Below the pieces are notes generated by a model. The model had not been told where the DNA came from. It worked only from the letters and a program-made list of their open reading frames with translations, and searched no databases. Positions 55,429 to 64,000 of a stretch of 64,000 bases of DNA are shown piece by piece. How positions within the stretch are numbered: the stretch's first letter is position 1; every line of letters begins with the position of its first letter. Location: contig CALXHT010000042.1 in NCBI GenBank assembly GCA_944388215.1, forward strand, positions 1 through 64,000. Direction: 5' to 3'. The stretch is from an uncultured Gemmiger sp. Its GTDB lineage: Bacteria > Bacillota > Clostridia > Oscillospirales > Ruminococcaceae. A program made the translations under genes and the position numbers.

Positions 55429-56766
55429 TTAGTTGGGTCCTCGTTTGAATCTTCGGATACGTTTATGGGCGCTCAGGCAGGCCTTGCAGCAGCCTGCGCC
55501 GTCGGTCGGAATCGAAATCGTACGGCAGCCCAGCGCCTCGGAGAGCTGCGGCAGCGTGATATCATCCAGGAAGCGGTCCTTCTCATCCCGGAGCATCACT
55601 TCCGGAACAGCCAGCAGATCACTCTGCAAGTTGCCCTTGCACTGCCGGATGATATCCGTGCCCGTGACAAGCCCGGCCACACTCACATTGCCGCCAAAAT
55701 AGTCATTGCGGATCTGATGCACCTTGATCTTCACCTGGGGGTATTTTTGCATCAGCGCCCGGACCGACTGTTCAATCAGCGGTCCGGCCAGGGTGCCGGT
55801 CACCACATCCATGCTGTGGGGCAGTACCAGGCCGGGGTAGTTTTCCAGTTCTTCCAGGAAGGTATCGTGGTAAAGACGCCACATGCCCACGCCATCTTCC
55901 AGCTGCGCAAAGTCATCGTAGAATTCCGCCCCGGGCAGTTCCCGTCCAGCCGTCAGATACCATTCGTCGCTGGGGTATACAATGCTGCGGCCGTACTCAT
56001 CGCGGCAGCGGTAACTGTATTCCTCCAGAATCGCCAGCGTTTCCGCAGCAGAGGCCTGGTCGTAGGCCTGCAGCTTGAACAGGCCTTTGCGATAGGCCGT
56101 CACACCGGCCGGCACCACCGCAATGCTTCCCACCTGAGGCCGCAGGGCGAGCAGATCATCCAGCGTCCGGCGCAGCTCGTCGCCGTCATTGATACCGCGG
56201 CACAATACCAGCTGACAGTTCAGGTCAATGCTGCCCGCAGCCAGTTTGGGAAGATATTTCAGCACTTCCCCGCCGCGTTTGTTGGCGAGCATCCGGATGC
56301 GCAGCTGCGGATTGGTGGTGTGCACCGAAATAAAGATGGGGCTGATGTGCATCTCGATAATGCGATCAATCTCCCGGTCGCTCAGGTTGGTCAAAGTAAT
56401 ATAGTTGCCAAACAGGAAAGAAAGCCGCTCGTCATCATCTTTAAAATACAGCGGTTCCCGCATACCGGGCGGCAGCTGGTCGATAAAGCAGAACATGCAA
56501 TGGTTGGCGCAGCTGTGCTTTTCGTCTCCCAGATAGGTTTTGAAATTGCAGCCGAACGGTTCGTACTCCCCTTTTCTGACCTGCAATATCTTATGCTGTT
56601 CCTGCTCACAGACTTCCAGGGAAAACTGTGCCGGCGTGGTATAGAACTGATAATCCAGTGCGTCGCCAAGGGGATGCCCGTCAATGGCAAGCAGAGCACA
56701 GCCCTCCCCGATGCCCAGTTTCCGGGCCGGCGAATTTTCATCCACTGAAGTCACATACAATGCCAT
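55429..56766 (-). CDS. DUF512 radical SAM protein (TIGR03279 type)
   Basis: The 445-residue protein has an N-terminal PDZ-like domain (SPARKLGIGEGCALLAIDGH), a radical SAM cluster C86-x3-C90-x2-C93 (CANHCMFC), then DUF512 with YPSDEWYLTAGRELP and DVVTGTLAGPLIEQ. The family is conserved beside der in Clostridia; its substrate is unknown. ATG 56766 with GGAGG upstream is the start. Confidence 0.92.
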   Translation of the reverse strand: MALYVTSVDENSPARKLGIGEGCALLAIDGHPLGDALDYQFYTTPAQFSLEVCEQEQHKILQVRKGEYEPFGCNFKTYLGDEKHSCANHCMFCFIDQLPPGMREPLYFKDDDERLSFLFGNYITLTNLSDREIDRIIEMHISPIFISVHTTNPQLRIRMLANKRGGEVLKYLPKLAAGSIDLNCQLVLCRGINDGDELRRTLDDLLALRPQVGSIAVVPAGVTAYRKGLFKLQAYDQASAAETLAILEEYSYRCRDEYGRSIVYPSDEWYLTAGRELPGAEFYDDFAQLEDGVGMWRLYHDTFLEELENYPGLVLPHSMDVVTGTLAGPLIEQSVRALMQKYPQVKIKVHQIRNDYFGGNVSVAGLVTGTDIIRQCKGNLQSDLLAVPEVMLRDEKDRFLDDITLPQLSEALGCRTISIPTDGAGCCKACLSAHKRIRRFKRGPN

Positions 56767-56800
56767 GGTTCCGGCCTCCTCTCCTGCAGTCTGCTGTAAT

Positions 56801-56827
56801 AAAAATGGGGAAGGCATCGCCCTCCCC
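56801..56827 (-). terminator. Terminator after rpmF
   Basis: On the minus strand GGGGAGGGC pairs with GCCTTCCCC around GAT, with one G-T pair, then ATTTTTATT follows. It is 12 bp after the rpmF stop. Confidence 0.75.
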
Positions 56828-56838
56828 TAGCAAGAAGC

Positions 56839-57024
56839 TTACGCTTCCTTCTTGATGACTTCCTGGCCTTTGTAGTAGCCACACTTGCCGCAAACCTTAT
56901 GGGGAACCTTCAGTTCGCCACACTGCGGGCACTTCACCAGCGTCGGCGCCTCCAGTTTCCAGACATTAGAGCGACGTTTGTCGCGGCGGGCTTGAGAATG
57001 CTTTCTCTTGGGTACGATAGCCAT
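56839..57024 (-). CDS. rpmF: 50S ribosomal protein L32
   Basis: The 61-residue L32 starts AIVPKRKHSQARRDKRRSN and has a zinc ribbon with C32, C35 (CPQC), C45 and C48 (CGKC). AAGGAGG precedes the ATG. It follows yceD by 24 bp, a standard pairing. Confidence 0.97.
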   Translation of the reverse strand: MAIVPKRKHSQARRDKRRSNVWKLEAPTLVKCPQCGELKVPHKVCGKCGYYKGQEVIKKEA

Positions 57025-57048
57025 AATCGGACACCTCCTTGGTGAAAT

Positions 57049-57549
57049 TCAACTGAGCAGTTGTTTTAATATGCTAAGCCGTGCATCTGCAGGGGCAGCA
57101 TTGTCTGTCGGTTGGCAGGTACATCCTGCCGCCTTCTTCTTGCCGCAGATGGGGCATAGGCCTTGGCAATCGGGACTGCAAAGCAGCACCGTGGGGACCT
57201 CAAAAATCAGTTCCTGAAAGACCAGTTCTTCGAGGTCTAGACAGCCTTTTTCCTGGCAGGGCAATTCAAAATCAGGATCTTCCACATCACGCATCCGAAC
57301 GTTGTATTCCCGCTCAAATGCATACTCTCTTTGAATCGGCTCCAGACAACGTGCACACTCGGCGTGGATTTGTGCCTTTACACACAACAGCAACGCCGCG
57401 CCAACAGCGGTGGGCGTTGCCGTAAAATCGCACTCTGCCGGAGCAGCCAGCGTGTAGCCGCCAAAGTCCGCCTGTGAAAGATCCGCCAGGAAATGCACTT
57501 TATAAGGCACTCTGGCGTTTTCCAGAAAGGATCGCAGATCAAATTGCAT
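57049..57549 (-). CDS. yceD: DUF177 (YceD) family protein
   Basis: The 166-residue protein belongs to the YceD/DUF177 family, found with rpmF and needed for 23S rRNA accumulation in some bacteria. CVKAQIHAECARCLEPIQRE is the core motif, and the end has CSPDCQGLCPICGKKKAAGC, a likely zinc site. ATG 57549 with GAGGTG upstream is chosen over an upstream TTG. Confidence 0.9.
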   Translation of the reverse strand: MQFDLRSFLENARVPYKVHFLADLSQADFGGYTLAAPAECDFTATPTAVGAALLLCVKAQIHAECARCLEPIQREYAFEREYNVRMRDVEDPDFELPCQEKGCLDLEELVFQELIFEVPTVLLCSPDCQGLCPICGKKKAAGCTCQPTDNAAPADARLSILKQLLS

Positions 57550-57644
57550 AGTACACCTCAAAAGGTTGCTTAAATAGTATACACAAGTGGCAGGGGCTTG
57601 TCAACAAGAAAACCGCAAAAAGTTGCGATTTTTTTCGCTTTTTT

Positions 57645-57683
57645 CGCAAAAAACAGGGCGGGAAAGCCACTTCCCCGCCCTGT
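57645..57683 (-). terminator. Terminator after the P-loop gene
   Basis: On the minus strand ACAGGGCGGG and CCCGCCCTGT form a perfect 10-bp stem, followed by TTTTTTG. It lies 27 bp after the stop. Confidence 0.85.
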
Positions 57684-57709
57684 CCTCTTCCACGATGGGT
57701 CGTTTATGC

Positions 57710-58114
57710 TCAGATCACGTACTTTTTCAGATCCTGAGGCAGCTCGTCTGCATTGGCAGAAACCGTAACCACGACCTCAATGTTCTCGGTGATCTTGTCA
57801 ATGGCCTTCAGAACCTTGTCCGCAGCTTCCAGATCGTGATCGATGATCCGAAGGATGCCGTCGATGAACAGTTCGGTGATATCATAGTTGCCAGCCAGCA
57901 CACCGGCCACAAAGCCGTACAGCATATCGGCACCGACGACGCCATACTCGTCCACATCCACCAGGCGGGCGGCGTGATTGATTTCGGTGGTGAGCTTCAT
58001 GCACTTTTCGATCACCACGATGTTGCCGGAAGTGGTCTTGGTCGCCTTGTCGATCATGTCAATCATGGTCTTGGTCTTCCCAGAGCCTTTGGTTCCAACA
58101 ATCAGTTTCAGCAT
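57710..58114 (-). CDS. P-loop ATP-binding protein of unknown function
   Basis: The 134-residue protein starts LKLIVGTKGSGKTKTMIDMI, with Walker A GTKGSGKT at 7-14. ITELFIDGILRIIDHDLEAA may be the Walker B region. Homologues in Firmicutes are annotated only as ATP-binding or twitching-motility-like. AAAGGAGG precedes the ATG. It lies 48 bp downstream of pgi on the same strand. Confidence 0.8.
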   Translation of the reverse strand: MLKLIVGTKGSGKTKTMIDMIDKATKTTSGNIVVIEKCMKLTTEINHAARLVDVDEYGVVGADMLYGFVAGVLAGNYDITELFIDGILRIIDHDLEAADKVLKAIDKITENIEVVVTVSANADELPQDLKKYVI

Positions 58115-58162
58115 AAGGGGGTACCTCCTTTATCCGTAGGCGCCTCACGGCGCGAGTTTCCA

Positions 58163-59497
58163 TCAGTCCTGCAATTTGGTTTCCAGTTCCACCTTGCGGT
58201 CCTCATAACCGGGCTTGCCCAGCAGCGCGAACATATTCTTTTTGTAGCTTTCCACGCCGGGCTGGTCGAAGGGATTCACGGACAGCAGATAGCCGGACAC
58301 TGCGCAGGCTTTCCAGAAGAAGTAGATCAGCTCGCCGACATCGTGAGCATTCAGCGCATCCACTTCAATGATGCCCAGGGGCACACCGCCATCGGTATGG
58401 GCCAGGATCGTGCCTTCCATCGCCTTGCGGTTGACCACACTCATATTCTGCTCAGCCAGGAAGTTCAGACCATCGAAATTGCCTTCCAGCGGCTCGATGT
58501 AGAAATCCTCCCGGGTGTTCTTCACGTCCACGTAGGTCTCGAACATCACGCGGCTGCCGTCCTGCAGGAACTGGCCCATGGAATGCAGATCCGTGGAGAA
58601 GATGCAGGAAGTGGGCATCAGGCCCTTCTGGTCCTTGCCCTCGCTCTCGCCGAACAGCTGTTTATACCATTCATTCATCATCGTGAAGTCCGGCTCAAAG
58701 CAAGCCAGCGTCTCCACACTCTTACCCTTGCGGTACAGGATATTGCGGGTCATGGCATAGCGATACGCGTCGTTATCCATGCTGCACTTGCCGAACTTTT
58801 CACGGCCGTCAGCGGCGCCCTGCATCAGTTCGTCGATATCAATGCCGGCACAGGCAATGGGCAAAAGGCCCACGGCGGTCAAAACGGAATACCGTCCGCC
58901 CACATCGTCCGGCACCACAAAGGTCGGCCAGCCCTGTTCATTGGCCAGCTGCTTCAGGGTACCCTTAGCACGGTCGGTAGTGGCGTAAATGCGCTTGTTG
59001 GCCTCCTCAGGACCGACAGAGTCTTCCAGCAGCTTACGCAGCACGCGGAACGCCAGCGCCGTCTCGGTGGTCGTGCCGGACTTGGAGATGACGTTGATGG
59101 AGAACCGTTTGCCCTTGGTCAGCTTGATGATATCATTCAGCGCCGTGGGCGAGATGGTATTGCCGCAGAAGTAAATCTTCAGCCCGTCATCCAGTTCATT
59201 GTGGTACAGGCCACGGACGGCCTCCACCACGGCACGGGCGCCCAGATAGGACCCGCCGATGCCCGCCACCAGCAGCACGTCGGAATCCGAACGGATCTTT
59301 TCCGCCGCTGCCTTGATACGGGCAAACTCTTCCTTGTCATAAGTAACAGGCAGGTCAAGCCAGCCCAGGAAATCATTACCGAATCCGGTTTTGGTTTCCA
59401 GTTGCTTATGGGCCAGCTCGACCTGCGGATAAATTGCCTCATATTCCTCGGGACGAATGAACTTTGCCAGATGTTTTCCATTGAATTTGACAGCCAT
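58163..59497 (-). CDS. pgi: Glucose-6-phosphate isomerase
   Basis: Pgi interconverts glucose-6-P and fructose-6-P in glycolysis. The 444-residue protein has the short Firmicutes form with [17 protein letters not shown] and [20 protein letters not shown], and ends [24 protein letters not shown] precedes ATG 59497. A promoter with TTGACA lies 34 bp upstream. Confidence 0.97.
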   Translation of the reverse strand: MAVKFNGKHLAKFIRPEEYEAIYPQVELAHKQLETKTGFGNDFLGWLDLPVTYDKEEFARIKAAAEKIRSDSDVLLVAGIGGSYLGARAVVEAVRGLYHNELDDGLKIYFCGNTISPTALNDIIKLTKGKRFSINVISKSGTTTETALAFRVLRKLLEDSVGPEEANKRIYATTDRAKGTLKQLANEQGWPTFVVPDDVGGRYSVLTAVGLLPIACAGIDIDELMQGAADGREKFGKCSMDNDAYRYAMTRNILYRKGKSVETLACFEPDFTMMNEWYKQLFGESEGKDQKGLMPTSCIFSTDLHSMGQFLQDGSRVMFETYVDVKNTREDFYIEPLEGNFDGLNFLAEQNMSVVNRKAMEGTILAHTDGGVPLGIIEVDALNAHDVGELIYFFWKACAVSGYLLSVNPFDQPGVESYKKNMFALLGKPGYEDRKVELETKLQD

Positions 59498-59530
59498 CGT
59501 ATGCCCCTCCTTTATGTTTTGATTGTCTTC

Positions 59531-59559
59531 ATGATACCGTTTTGCGTCGGTATTGTCAA
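59531..59559 (-). promoter_or_regulatory. Promoter of pgi
   Basis: TTGACA (59554-59559), a 17-bp spacer and TATCAT (59531-59536) on the minus strand. ATACCG and CGGTAT in the spacer and -10 form a small dyad. Confidence 0.75.
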
Positions 59560-59606
59560 GCAAATGTCCAGTATTTTTTTCGACTTTTTCATGAAGATTG
59601 CACAAA

Positions 59607-60824
59607 TTAGACAGCAGATAAGGCAAGACTCTGCGCCAAAAGCCCGAAACAATACCCAAAACTCAACGCCTCTACGTCCTGCGCCGCTGTAATGGAAAAT
59701 GTTTGCAAATCGGTTTCGCCGCTTTTCCAGTGTACCGTTCCCACCGGCGTGCCTGCAGCGACAGGGGCCTGCAGTGTCTGGGGCAATTCCACTTCCACAT
59801 GAAGTTGTTCGCCCTGTCCTTTGGGCACAAGGCATTTCTGCGGGTTCTCATATTGCAGCGCAACCGCATCAGACGTTCCGCGGGTCACCGGCAGTTCCTG
59901 CGGTGCGTCGGCGGGCAGTTCGGCCGTCACATTTTCGTAGTTGGCAAAACCGTAATCCAGCAAGGTCGTTGCGGCCTCAAAACGTTCCTTTCCGGAGGCA
60001 GACCCAAGAACCACAGCAATCAGCCGCAAGCCGTTGCGTTCGGCGCTGGCCGAAATACATACCCCCGCCTTGCTGGTCGTTCCGGTCTTGAGCCCGGTAA
60101 TTCCCGAATAACTCTTCAGCAGTTTGTTCGTATTGACAAGCTGTGTGGCGCCATCCCGCAGCGTATCGGTCCAGATAGAGCAATAGTCCCGCACCTCTGT
60201 GTGGTGGAGCAGCATTTCGCGGCTCATGATTGCCACATCCCGCGCGCTGGAAAGATGCCCCTCCTGGTCCAGTCCGCAGGCATTTTCAAAATGGGTGGAG
60301 GTCATGCCCAGTTCTGCTACCCTGTCATTCATCATCTGCACAAAGGCAGGCTCACTGCCCCCCACGAATTCTGCCACCGCCACAGCGGCATCGTTGGCGC
60401 TGGACACACAGATGGCCTTGAGCATATCGTTGAGCGTCATCTGTTCGCCCGGTTCCAGCCAGATCTGACTGCCGCCCATGCTGTAGGCATGTTCGCTGAC
60501 AGGTACCACATCATCCAGATGGATTTTCCCTTCTTCCAGTGCCTGGAATGTCAGAAGCAGGGTCATCACCTTGGTGATGGAGGCAATGGGCCGCTGTTCA
60601 TCCGCATTTTTTTCGTACAGCACCGTGCCGGAATCCTCATCCACCAGGATCGCCGCCTGACACGGCAGATCAAAATCACGGGTTCCTGCCGGTGTGATCG
60701 CCTGCACAGCCGGCTGATTTTCTGCCGGAACCATCTCGGCTGAATCCGTTTCGGCGTATGCCCGCAGCACCGAGAACAGCACCAGTGCCAGGCACAAAAG
60801 TATGGTCACGGTCCGCTTTTTCAT
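59607..60824 (-). CDS. D-alanyl-D-alanine carboxypeptidase (DacF/PBP5 type)
   Basis: This penicillin-binding protein trims the terminal D-Ala of peptidoglycan peptides. The 405-residue protein has a signal peptide (residues 1-24), SxxK at S82-K85 (SITK), SAN at 142-144 and KTG at 246-248, then a beta-rich PBP5 C-terminal domain and a final hydrophobic segment that may anchor it. Whether it acts in growth or in spore cortex cannot be told. It diverges from mtaB. Confidence 0.93.
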   Translation of the reverse strand: MKKRTVTILLCLALVLFSVLRAYAETDSAEMVPAENQPAVQAITPAGTRDFDLPCQAAILVDEDSGTVLYEKNADEQRPIASITKVMTLLLTFQALEEGKIHLDDVVPVSEHAYSMGGSQIWLEPGEQMTLNDMLKAICVSSANDAAVAVAEFVGGSEPAFVQMMNDRVAELGMTSTHFENACGLDQEGHLSSARDVAIMSREMLLHHTEVRDYCSIWTDTLRDGATQLVNTNKLLKSYSGITGLKTGTTSKAGVCISASAERNGLRLIAVVLGSASGKERFEAATTLLDYGFANYENVTAELPADAPQELPVTRGTSDAVALQYENPQKCLVPKGQGEQLHVEVELPQTLQAPVAAGTPVGTVHWKSGETDLQTFSITAAQDVEALSFGYCFGLLAQSLALSAV

Positions 60825-60889
60825 CGCAACAACACCCCCGCTGCCAATTGACTTTGTTTAAGGCTATGCGAGGCGTTTCGGTTTTAGTA

Positions 60890-60918
60890 TTGCGCTTTTA
60901 TGCCGTTTCCATTATAAT
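60890..60918 (+). promoter_or_regulatory. Promoter of mtaB
   Basis: TTGCGC (60890-60895), a 17-bp spacer and a perfect TATAAT (60913-60918) lie 43 bp before the ATG. Confidence 0.75.
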
Positions 60919-60961
60919 AGTGGCGCTATTGAACACTTTTGATTGTAAAGGAACCATCACC

Positions 60962-62263
60962 ATGCGGGTAACATTTTACACCTTGGGCTGCAAGGTAAAT
61001 CAGAACGAAACCGGTGCACTGGCACAACTGTTTGAAGAAAGCGGCTATACCGTTGTTCCCAATGAGGAGCCGGCGGATGTCTATGTGGTCAACAGCTGTA
61101 CCGTAACCAACTTCGGCGACCAGAAAAGCCGGAAATGGTTGCGGCGTGCCAAGCGGGAGAATCCCGGCGCTGTCACGGTGTTGACCGGCTGCTATCCGCA
61201 GGCCTTTCCCGAGGAAGCCGCCGCCATCGCGGAAGCTGACGTAGTCACGGGATCCGGCAACCGCCGTTCGATCCTGCAGGACGTGCAAACCGTACTCAGC
61301 GGAGAGCAGGAGCGTGTGGTGGATATTCGCCCGCACGTAAAAGGCGAACGTTTTGAAGAGCTTCCCATGGACAAATTTGCCGAGCATACCCGTGCGTTTG
61401 TCAAGGTGGAAGACGGCTGTAACCGGCACTGCGCCTATTGTGTCATTCCCCGCGCCCGCGGCCCGGTGCGCAGCCGTACGGAAGCCAGCATTCTGGAAGA
61501 ACTGCATCGCCTGACCGACGCCGGTTACAAGGAGATCGTCCTGACTGCCATCAGCCTGCCCAGTTACGGTACAGACAACGGCACCAGCCTGGTGGAGTTG
61601 GTGGAGAAAGCCGCAGCGGTCCCGGGCGTGGAACGGTTGCGCCTGGGCAGCCTGGACCCCGATATGCTGCATGACGAGGATATACTGCGTCTTTCCCGGG
61701 TGAAAAAGCTCTGCCCCCAGTTCCATCTGAGCCTGCAAAGCGGTTGTGACAAAACGTTGCGGGCCATGCGGCGCCCCTATACCACAGCCCAGTTTGCCGA
61801 GATTGCCGATAAGCTCCGCCGCGCCTTCGGCCCGGAAAATGTCAGCTTCACCACCGACGTGATTGTAGGTTTCCCGGGAGAGACCGAGGAGGATTTTGAG
61901 GCAAGCATGGCCTTTGTCACTGGGCAGTGCTTTCTGAAAGTCCACGTATTCCCCTATTCCCGCCGCGAGGGCACTCCTGCCTTTGATTTTCCCGACCAGA
62001 TTCCGGAGCACGAAAAAGAAGACCGCAGCCACCGGATGACTGCCGCTGTAGAAGCGGTCCGCGCCGAGGAGGCCACCCGGATGCAGGGCCGTATTGCCGA
62101 GGTGCTGCTGGAAACGCCGCTGTCCGCCACCCTGTTCACCGGCTACACCAAGCAGTACCTGCCGGTACTGGTCACAGCGCCCGGATACCATACCGGGGAT
62201 ATTGTCAAGGTGACACTGGGCTCCTGGGATGGAAAGCGCAGCCGTGCGGAACTCACTCGATAA
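60962..62263 (+). CDS. mtaB: tRNA t6A37 methylthiotransferase MtaB
   Basis: MtaB makes ms2t6A at position 37 of ANN-reading tRNAs. The 433-residue protein has the UPF0004 domain with three cysteines (LGCKVNQNE, NSCTVTN, TGCYPQ), the radical SAM motif CNRHCAYCVIPRARG and a C-terminal TRAM-like end. AAAGGA precedes ATG 60962. It is a single-gene unit with its own promoter and terminator. Confidence 0.95.
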   Translation: MRVTFYTLGCKVNQNETGALAQLFEESGYTVVPNEEPADVYVVNSCTVTNFGDQKSRKWLRRAKRENPGAVTVLTGCYPQAFPEEAAAIAEADVVTGSGNRRSILQDVQTVLSGEQERVVDIRPHVKGERFEELPMDKFAEHTRAFVKVEDGCNRHCAYCVIPRARGPVRSRTEASILEELHRLTDAGYKEIVLTAISLPSYGTDNGTSLVELVEKAAAVPGVERLRLGSLDPDMLHDEDILRLSRVKKLCPQFHLSLQSGCDKTLRAMRRPYTTAQFAEIADKLRRAFGPENVSFTTDVIVGFPGETEEDFEASMAFVTGQCFLKVHVFPYSRREGTPAFDFPDQIPEHEKEDRSHRMTAAVEAVRAEEATRMQGRIAEVLLETPLSATLFTGYTKQYLPVLVTAPGYHTGDIVKVTLGSWDGKRSRAELTR

Positions 62264-62304
62264 CAGTCCGCCATTACCATATCAAATAAAGATTCATCCG
62301 TATG

Positions 62305-62337
62305 CAGGGAAAATAATTTATATTTTCCCTGTTTTTT
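62305..62337 (+). terminator. Terminator after mtaB
   Basis: CAGGGAAAATA and TATTTTCCCTG form a perfect 11-bp stem around ATTTA, followed by T6. It lies about 40 bp after the stop. Confidence 0.92.
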
Positions 62338-62350
62338 GTTGTCCGGGCCC

Positions 62351-62379
62351 TTGCCAAACGACCGCCTTTTTGGTAAAAT
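62351..62379 (+). promoter_or_regulatory. Promoter of the hydrogenase gene
   Basis: TTGCCA (62351-62356), a 17-bp spacer and TAAAAT (62374-62379) precede the hydrogenase ATG by 75 bp. No known redox-regulator site was recognised. Confidence 0.65.
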
Positions 62380-62454
62380 TTTAACAGGAGCGGTTGTCCC
62401 CGCCCCGCCACCATGATTGGGAGAAATCGGAGCAAACAAAAAGGAGCAATCACA

Positions 62455-63978
62455 ATGAGAGGTATTTACACCCCCGTCACGGATATCCGTCGCAAGGTGT
62501 TCACCGAAGTCGCACGCATGGCGTACGAAGTCAATGAAATGTCCGACTACGCACATCTGCTGCGTGAACTGCCCTACAAGATCATTCCCGGCGAGGAAGG
62601 CTCTCTGCGCAGCAGCATCTTCCTGGAGAGAGCGATCATCTCGGAGCGTATTCGTCTGGCCATGGGCCTTTCGCTGCGTCCCCTGGACGAAAGTGTTCCG
62701 GCCACGGAAGGTCTGGAGCACAGTGTCATCGCGGACAAGTACTATGAACCGCCGCTGATCAACGTCATCAAGTTCGCCTGCAACCGCTGCCCTGAAAAGA
62801 TCATCAAGGTTACAGGCATGTGCCAGGGCTGTCTGGCTCATCCCTGCCAGGAGGTTTGCCCCAAGCACGCCATCAGCTTCCGCAATGGCAAGAGCCATAT
62901 TGACCAGAGCCTCTGTGTGAAGTGTGGCCGCTGTGTCAACAGCTGCCCGTACAGCGCGATCGTCAAGACCGAACGGCCCTGCGCCGCTGCCTGCGGCATG
63001 GGCTCCATCCATTCCGACCAGTACGGACGCGCGGACATCGACTACGACAAGTGTGTCTCCTGCGGCATGTGCCTGGTCAACTGCCCGTTCGGCGCCATTG
63101 TGGACAAGGGCCAGATCTTCCAGCTGGTTCAGTCCATCAAGCGCGGCGACAAGGTAGTCGCCATCGTGGCTCCCGCTTTTATCAATCAGTTCCCCGGCAT
63201 GACTCCCTCCAAACTGAAGGAAGGCATGCGGATGCTGGGCTTCTGTGACGTGGAAGAAGTTGCTATCGGCGCCGACCTGTGCACCATCGATGAGGCCAAC
63301 GACTTCATGGAAGAAGTTCCCTCCAAGCACCCCTTCATGGGCACTTCCTGCTGCCCGGCCTGGAGTGTTATGGCCAAGAAGCTCTTCCCTGAGTATGCCG
63401 ATTGCATCAGCATGACGATGACCCCCATGGTGCTGACCGCCCGTCTGATCAAGAAAGAACGCCCGGATGTGCGCATCTGCTTCGTCGGTCCCTGCTCCGC
63501 CAAAAAGCTGGAAGCCAGCCGCCGTTCGGTACGCAGTGAGGTGGACTTTGTCCTGACCTTCGAAGAATTGATGGGTCTGTTTGAGGCCAAGGAGGTCAAC
63601 TTCGATTTCCTGCCTGATAACCCGGAGGATTCTTTCCAGAGCGCCAGTGCCGATGGTCGTGGCTTCGCTGCATCGGGTGGCGTTGCCCAGGCCGTGGTCA
63701 ACGCCATCAAGAAGATGGATCCTGACCGCGAGGTAAAGGTAGCCAGTGCACAGGGTCTGGCGGACTGTCGCAAGATGATGATGATGGCGAAAGCCGGCAA
63801 GTACAACGGCTATCTGCTGGAAGGCATGGCCTGCCCGGGCGGCTGCATTGCCGGTGCCGGTACGCTGGCCGATCCCGCCAAGAGTGCGGCGATGCTGAAC
63901 AAGTACAAGAACGAAGCAAAGATGAAGAACTCCACGGAGACTCCGTACAAGGACTCCATCAGCCTGCTCAAGTATTGA
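62455..63978 (+). CDS. Monomeric [FeFe] hydrogenase (group B-like)
   Basis: The enzyme reduces protons to H2, disposing of fermentation electrons. The 507-residue protein has ferredoxin-like cysteine clusters (C109-C135, C154-C164, C200-C210), then the H-cluster motifs: L1 TSCCPAW (297-303), L2 GPCSAKK (C347) and L3 EGMACPGGCIAGAG (C460, C464). L2 has Gly where classical enzymes have Met (MPC), as in group B. AAAGGAG precedes ATG 62455. No maturase genes lie in the window. Confidence 0.93.
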   Translation: MRGIYTPVTDIRRKVFTEVARMAYEVNEMSDYAHLLRELPYKIIPGEEGSLRSSIFLERAIISERIRLAMGLSLRPLDESVPATEGLEHSVIADKYYEPPLINVIKFACNRCPEKIIKVTGMCQGCLAHPCQEVCPKHAISFRNGKSHIDQSLCVKCGRCVNSCPYSAIVKTERPCAAACGMGSIHSDQYGRADIDYDKCVSCGMCLVNCPFGAIVDKGQIFQLVQSIKRGDKVVAIVAPAFINQFPGMTPSKLKEGMRMLGFCDVEEVAIGADLCTIDEANDFMEEVPSKHPFMGTSCCPAWSVMAKKLFPEYADCISMTMTPMVLTARLIKKERPDVRICFVGPCSAKKLEASRRSVRSEVDFVLTFEELMGLFEAKEVNFDFLPDNPEDSFQSASADGRGFAASGGVAQAVVNAIKKMDPDREVKVASAQGLADCRKMMMMAKAGKYNGYLLEGMACPGGCIAGAGTLADPAKSAAMLNKYKNEAKMKNSTETPYKDSISLLKY

Positions 63979-64000
63979 TTGCGTAACAAAAGAAGTCCTG

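Noticed and set aside
54064..56748. Very long plus-strand frame over der and DUF512
   Set aside because: It is antisense to two well-identified genes and has no ribosome site or motif of its own.

Overview
The window is a gene-dense, mostly minus-strand piece of a Clostridia chromosome, best matching the Oscillospiraceae (Ruminococcaceae: the Gemmiger/Subdoligranulum/Faecalibacterium neighbourhood). The basis is Firmicutes gene order (yqfC-yqfD-phoH-ybeY-dgkA-era-yqzL-recO; spoIIGA-sigE), a CIRCE-controlled groES-groEL operon, a monomeric [FeFe] hydrogenase, strong AAGGAGG-type ribosome binding sites, frequent TTG starts and a moderately GC-rich composition. The genus assignment is inference.

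Layout: 1-8.8 kb: rpsB-tsf, a radical-SAM pair (TIGR03960/TIGR03936), a spoIVFA/spoIVFB-like pair, an SRPBCC protein, polyphosphate kinase and a small membrane protein. 8.8-22 kb: sporulation and housekeeping (ylmC/ymxH-like, sigG, sigE, spoIIGA, mutS2, recO, yqzL, era, dgkA, ybeY, phoH, yqfD, yqfC, ylbJ). 22-24.3 kb: an uncharacterised unit of a four-cysteine protein, a polytopic membrane protein and an ATP-grasp ligase. 24.3-26.5 kb: groEL and groES. 26.6-31.2 kb: tRNA-Thr(CGT) and a GDP-L-fucose operon (gmd, fcl, manC, manA) divergent from an AraC regulator.

32.2-42.5 kb is accessory: a MATE pump behind a probable attenuator with a 20-codon leader peptide, an HD hydrolase, a redox cluster divergent from a LysR regulator, yaaA, bcp, a TraX-like membrane protein and a patatin. 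From 42.98 to 45.72 kb an Old Yellow Enzyme-type oxidoreductase and a second MATE pump sit between two 40-bp direct repeats. The right repeat contains the 3' end of tRNA-Pro(GGG), so this looks like a small cargo island at a tRNA gene. Its promoter has the 19-bp spacer and dyad of a MerR-activated promoter.

45.9-53.1 kb: a full F1Fo ATP synthase operon (atpZ-I-B-E-F-H-A-G-D-C). Its c subunit carries a two-carboxylate ESTGIY motif that points to Na+ coupling. 53.4-64 kb: plsY, der, a DUF512 radical-SAM protein, rpmF, yceD, a P-loop protein, pgi, a D,D-carboxypeptidase, mtaB and an [FeFe] hydrogenase.

Together the genes describe a fermentative anaerobe that evolves H2, probably runs its ATPase on Na+, makes fucose-containing surface glycans and keeps much of the endospore programme. 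No CRISPR array, prophage, transposase or integrase was seen. The points most worth following up are the tRNA-Pro island with its MerR-type promoter, the MATE leader, the c-subunit motif and the ATP-grasp unit.
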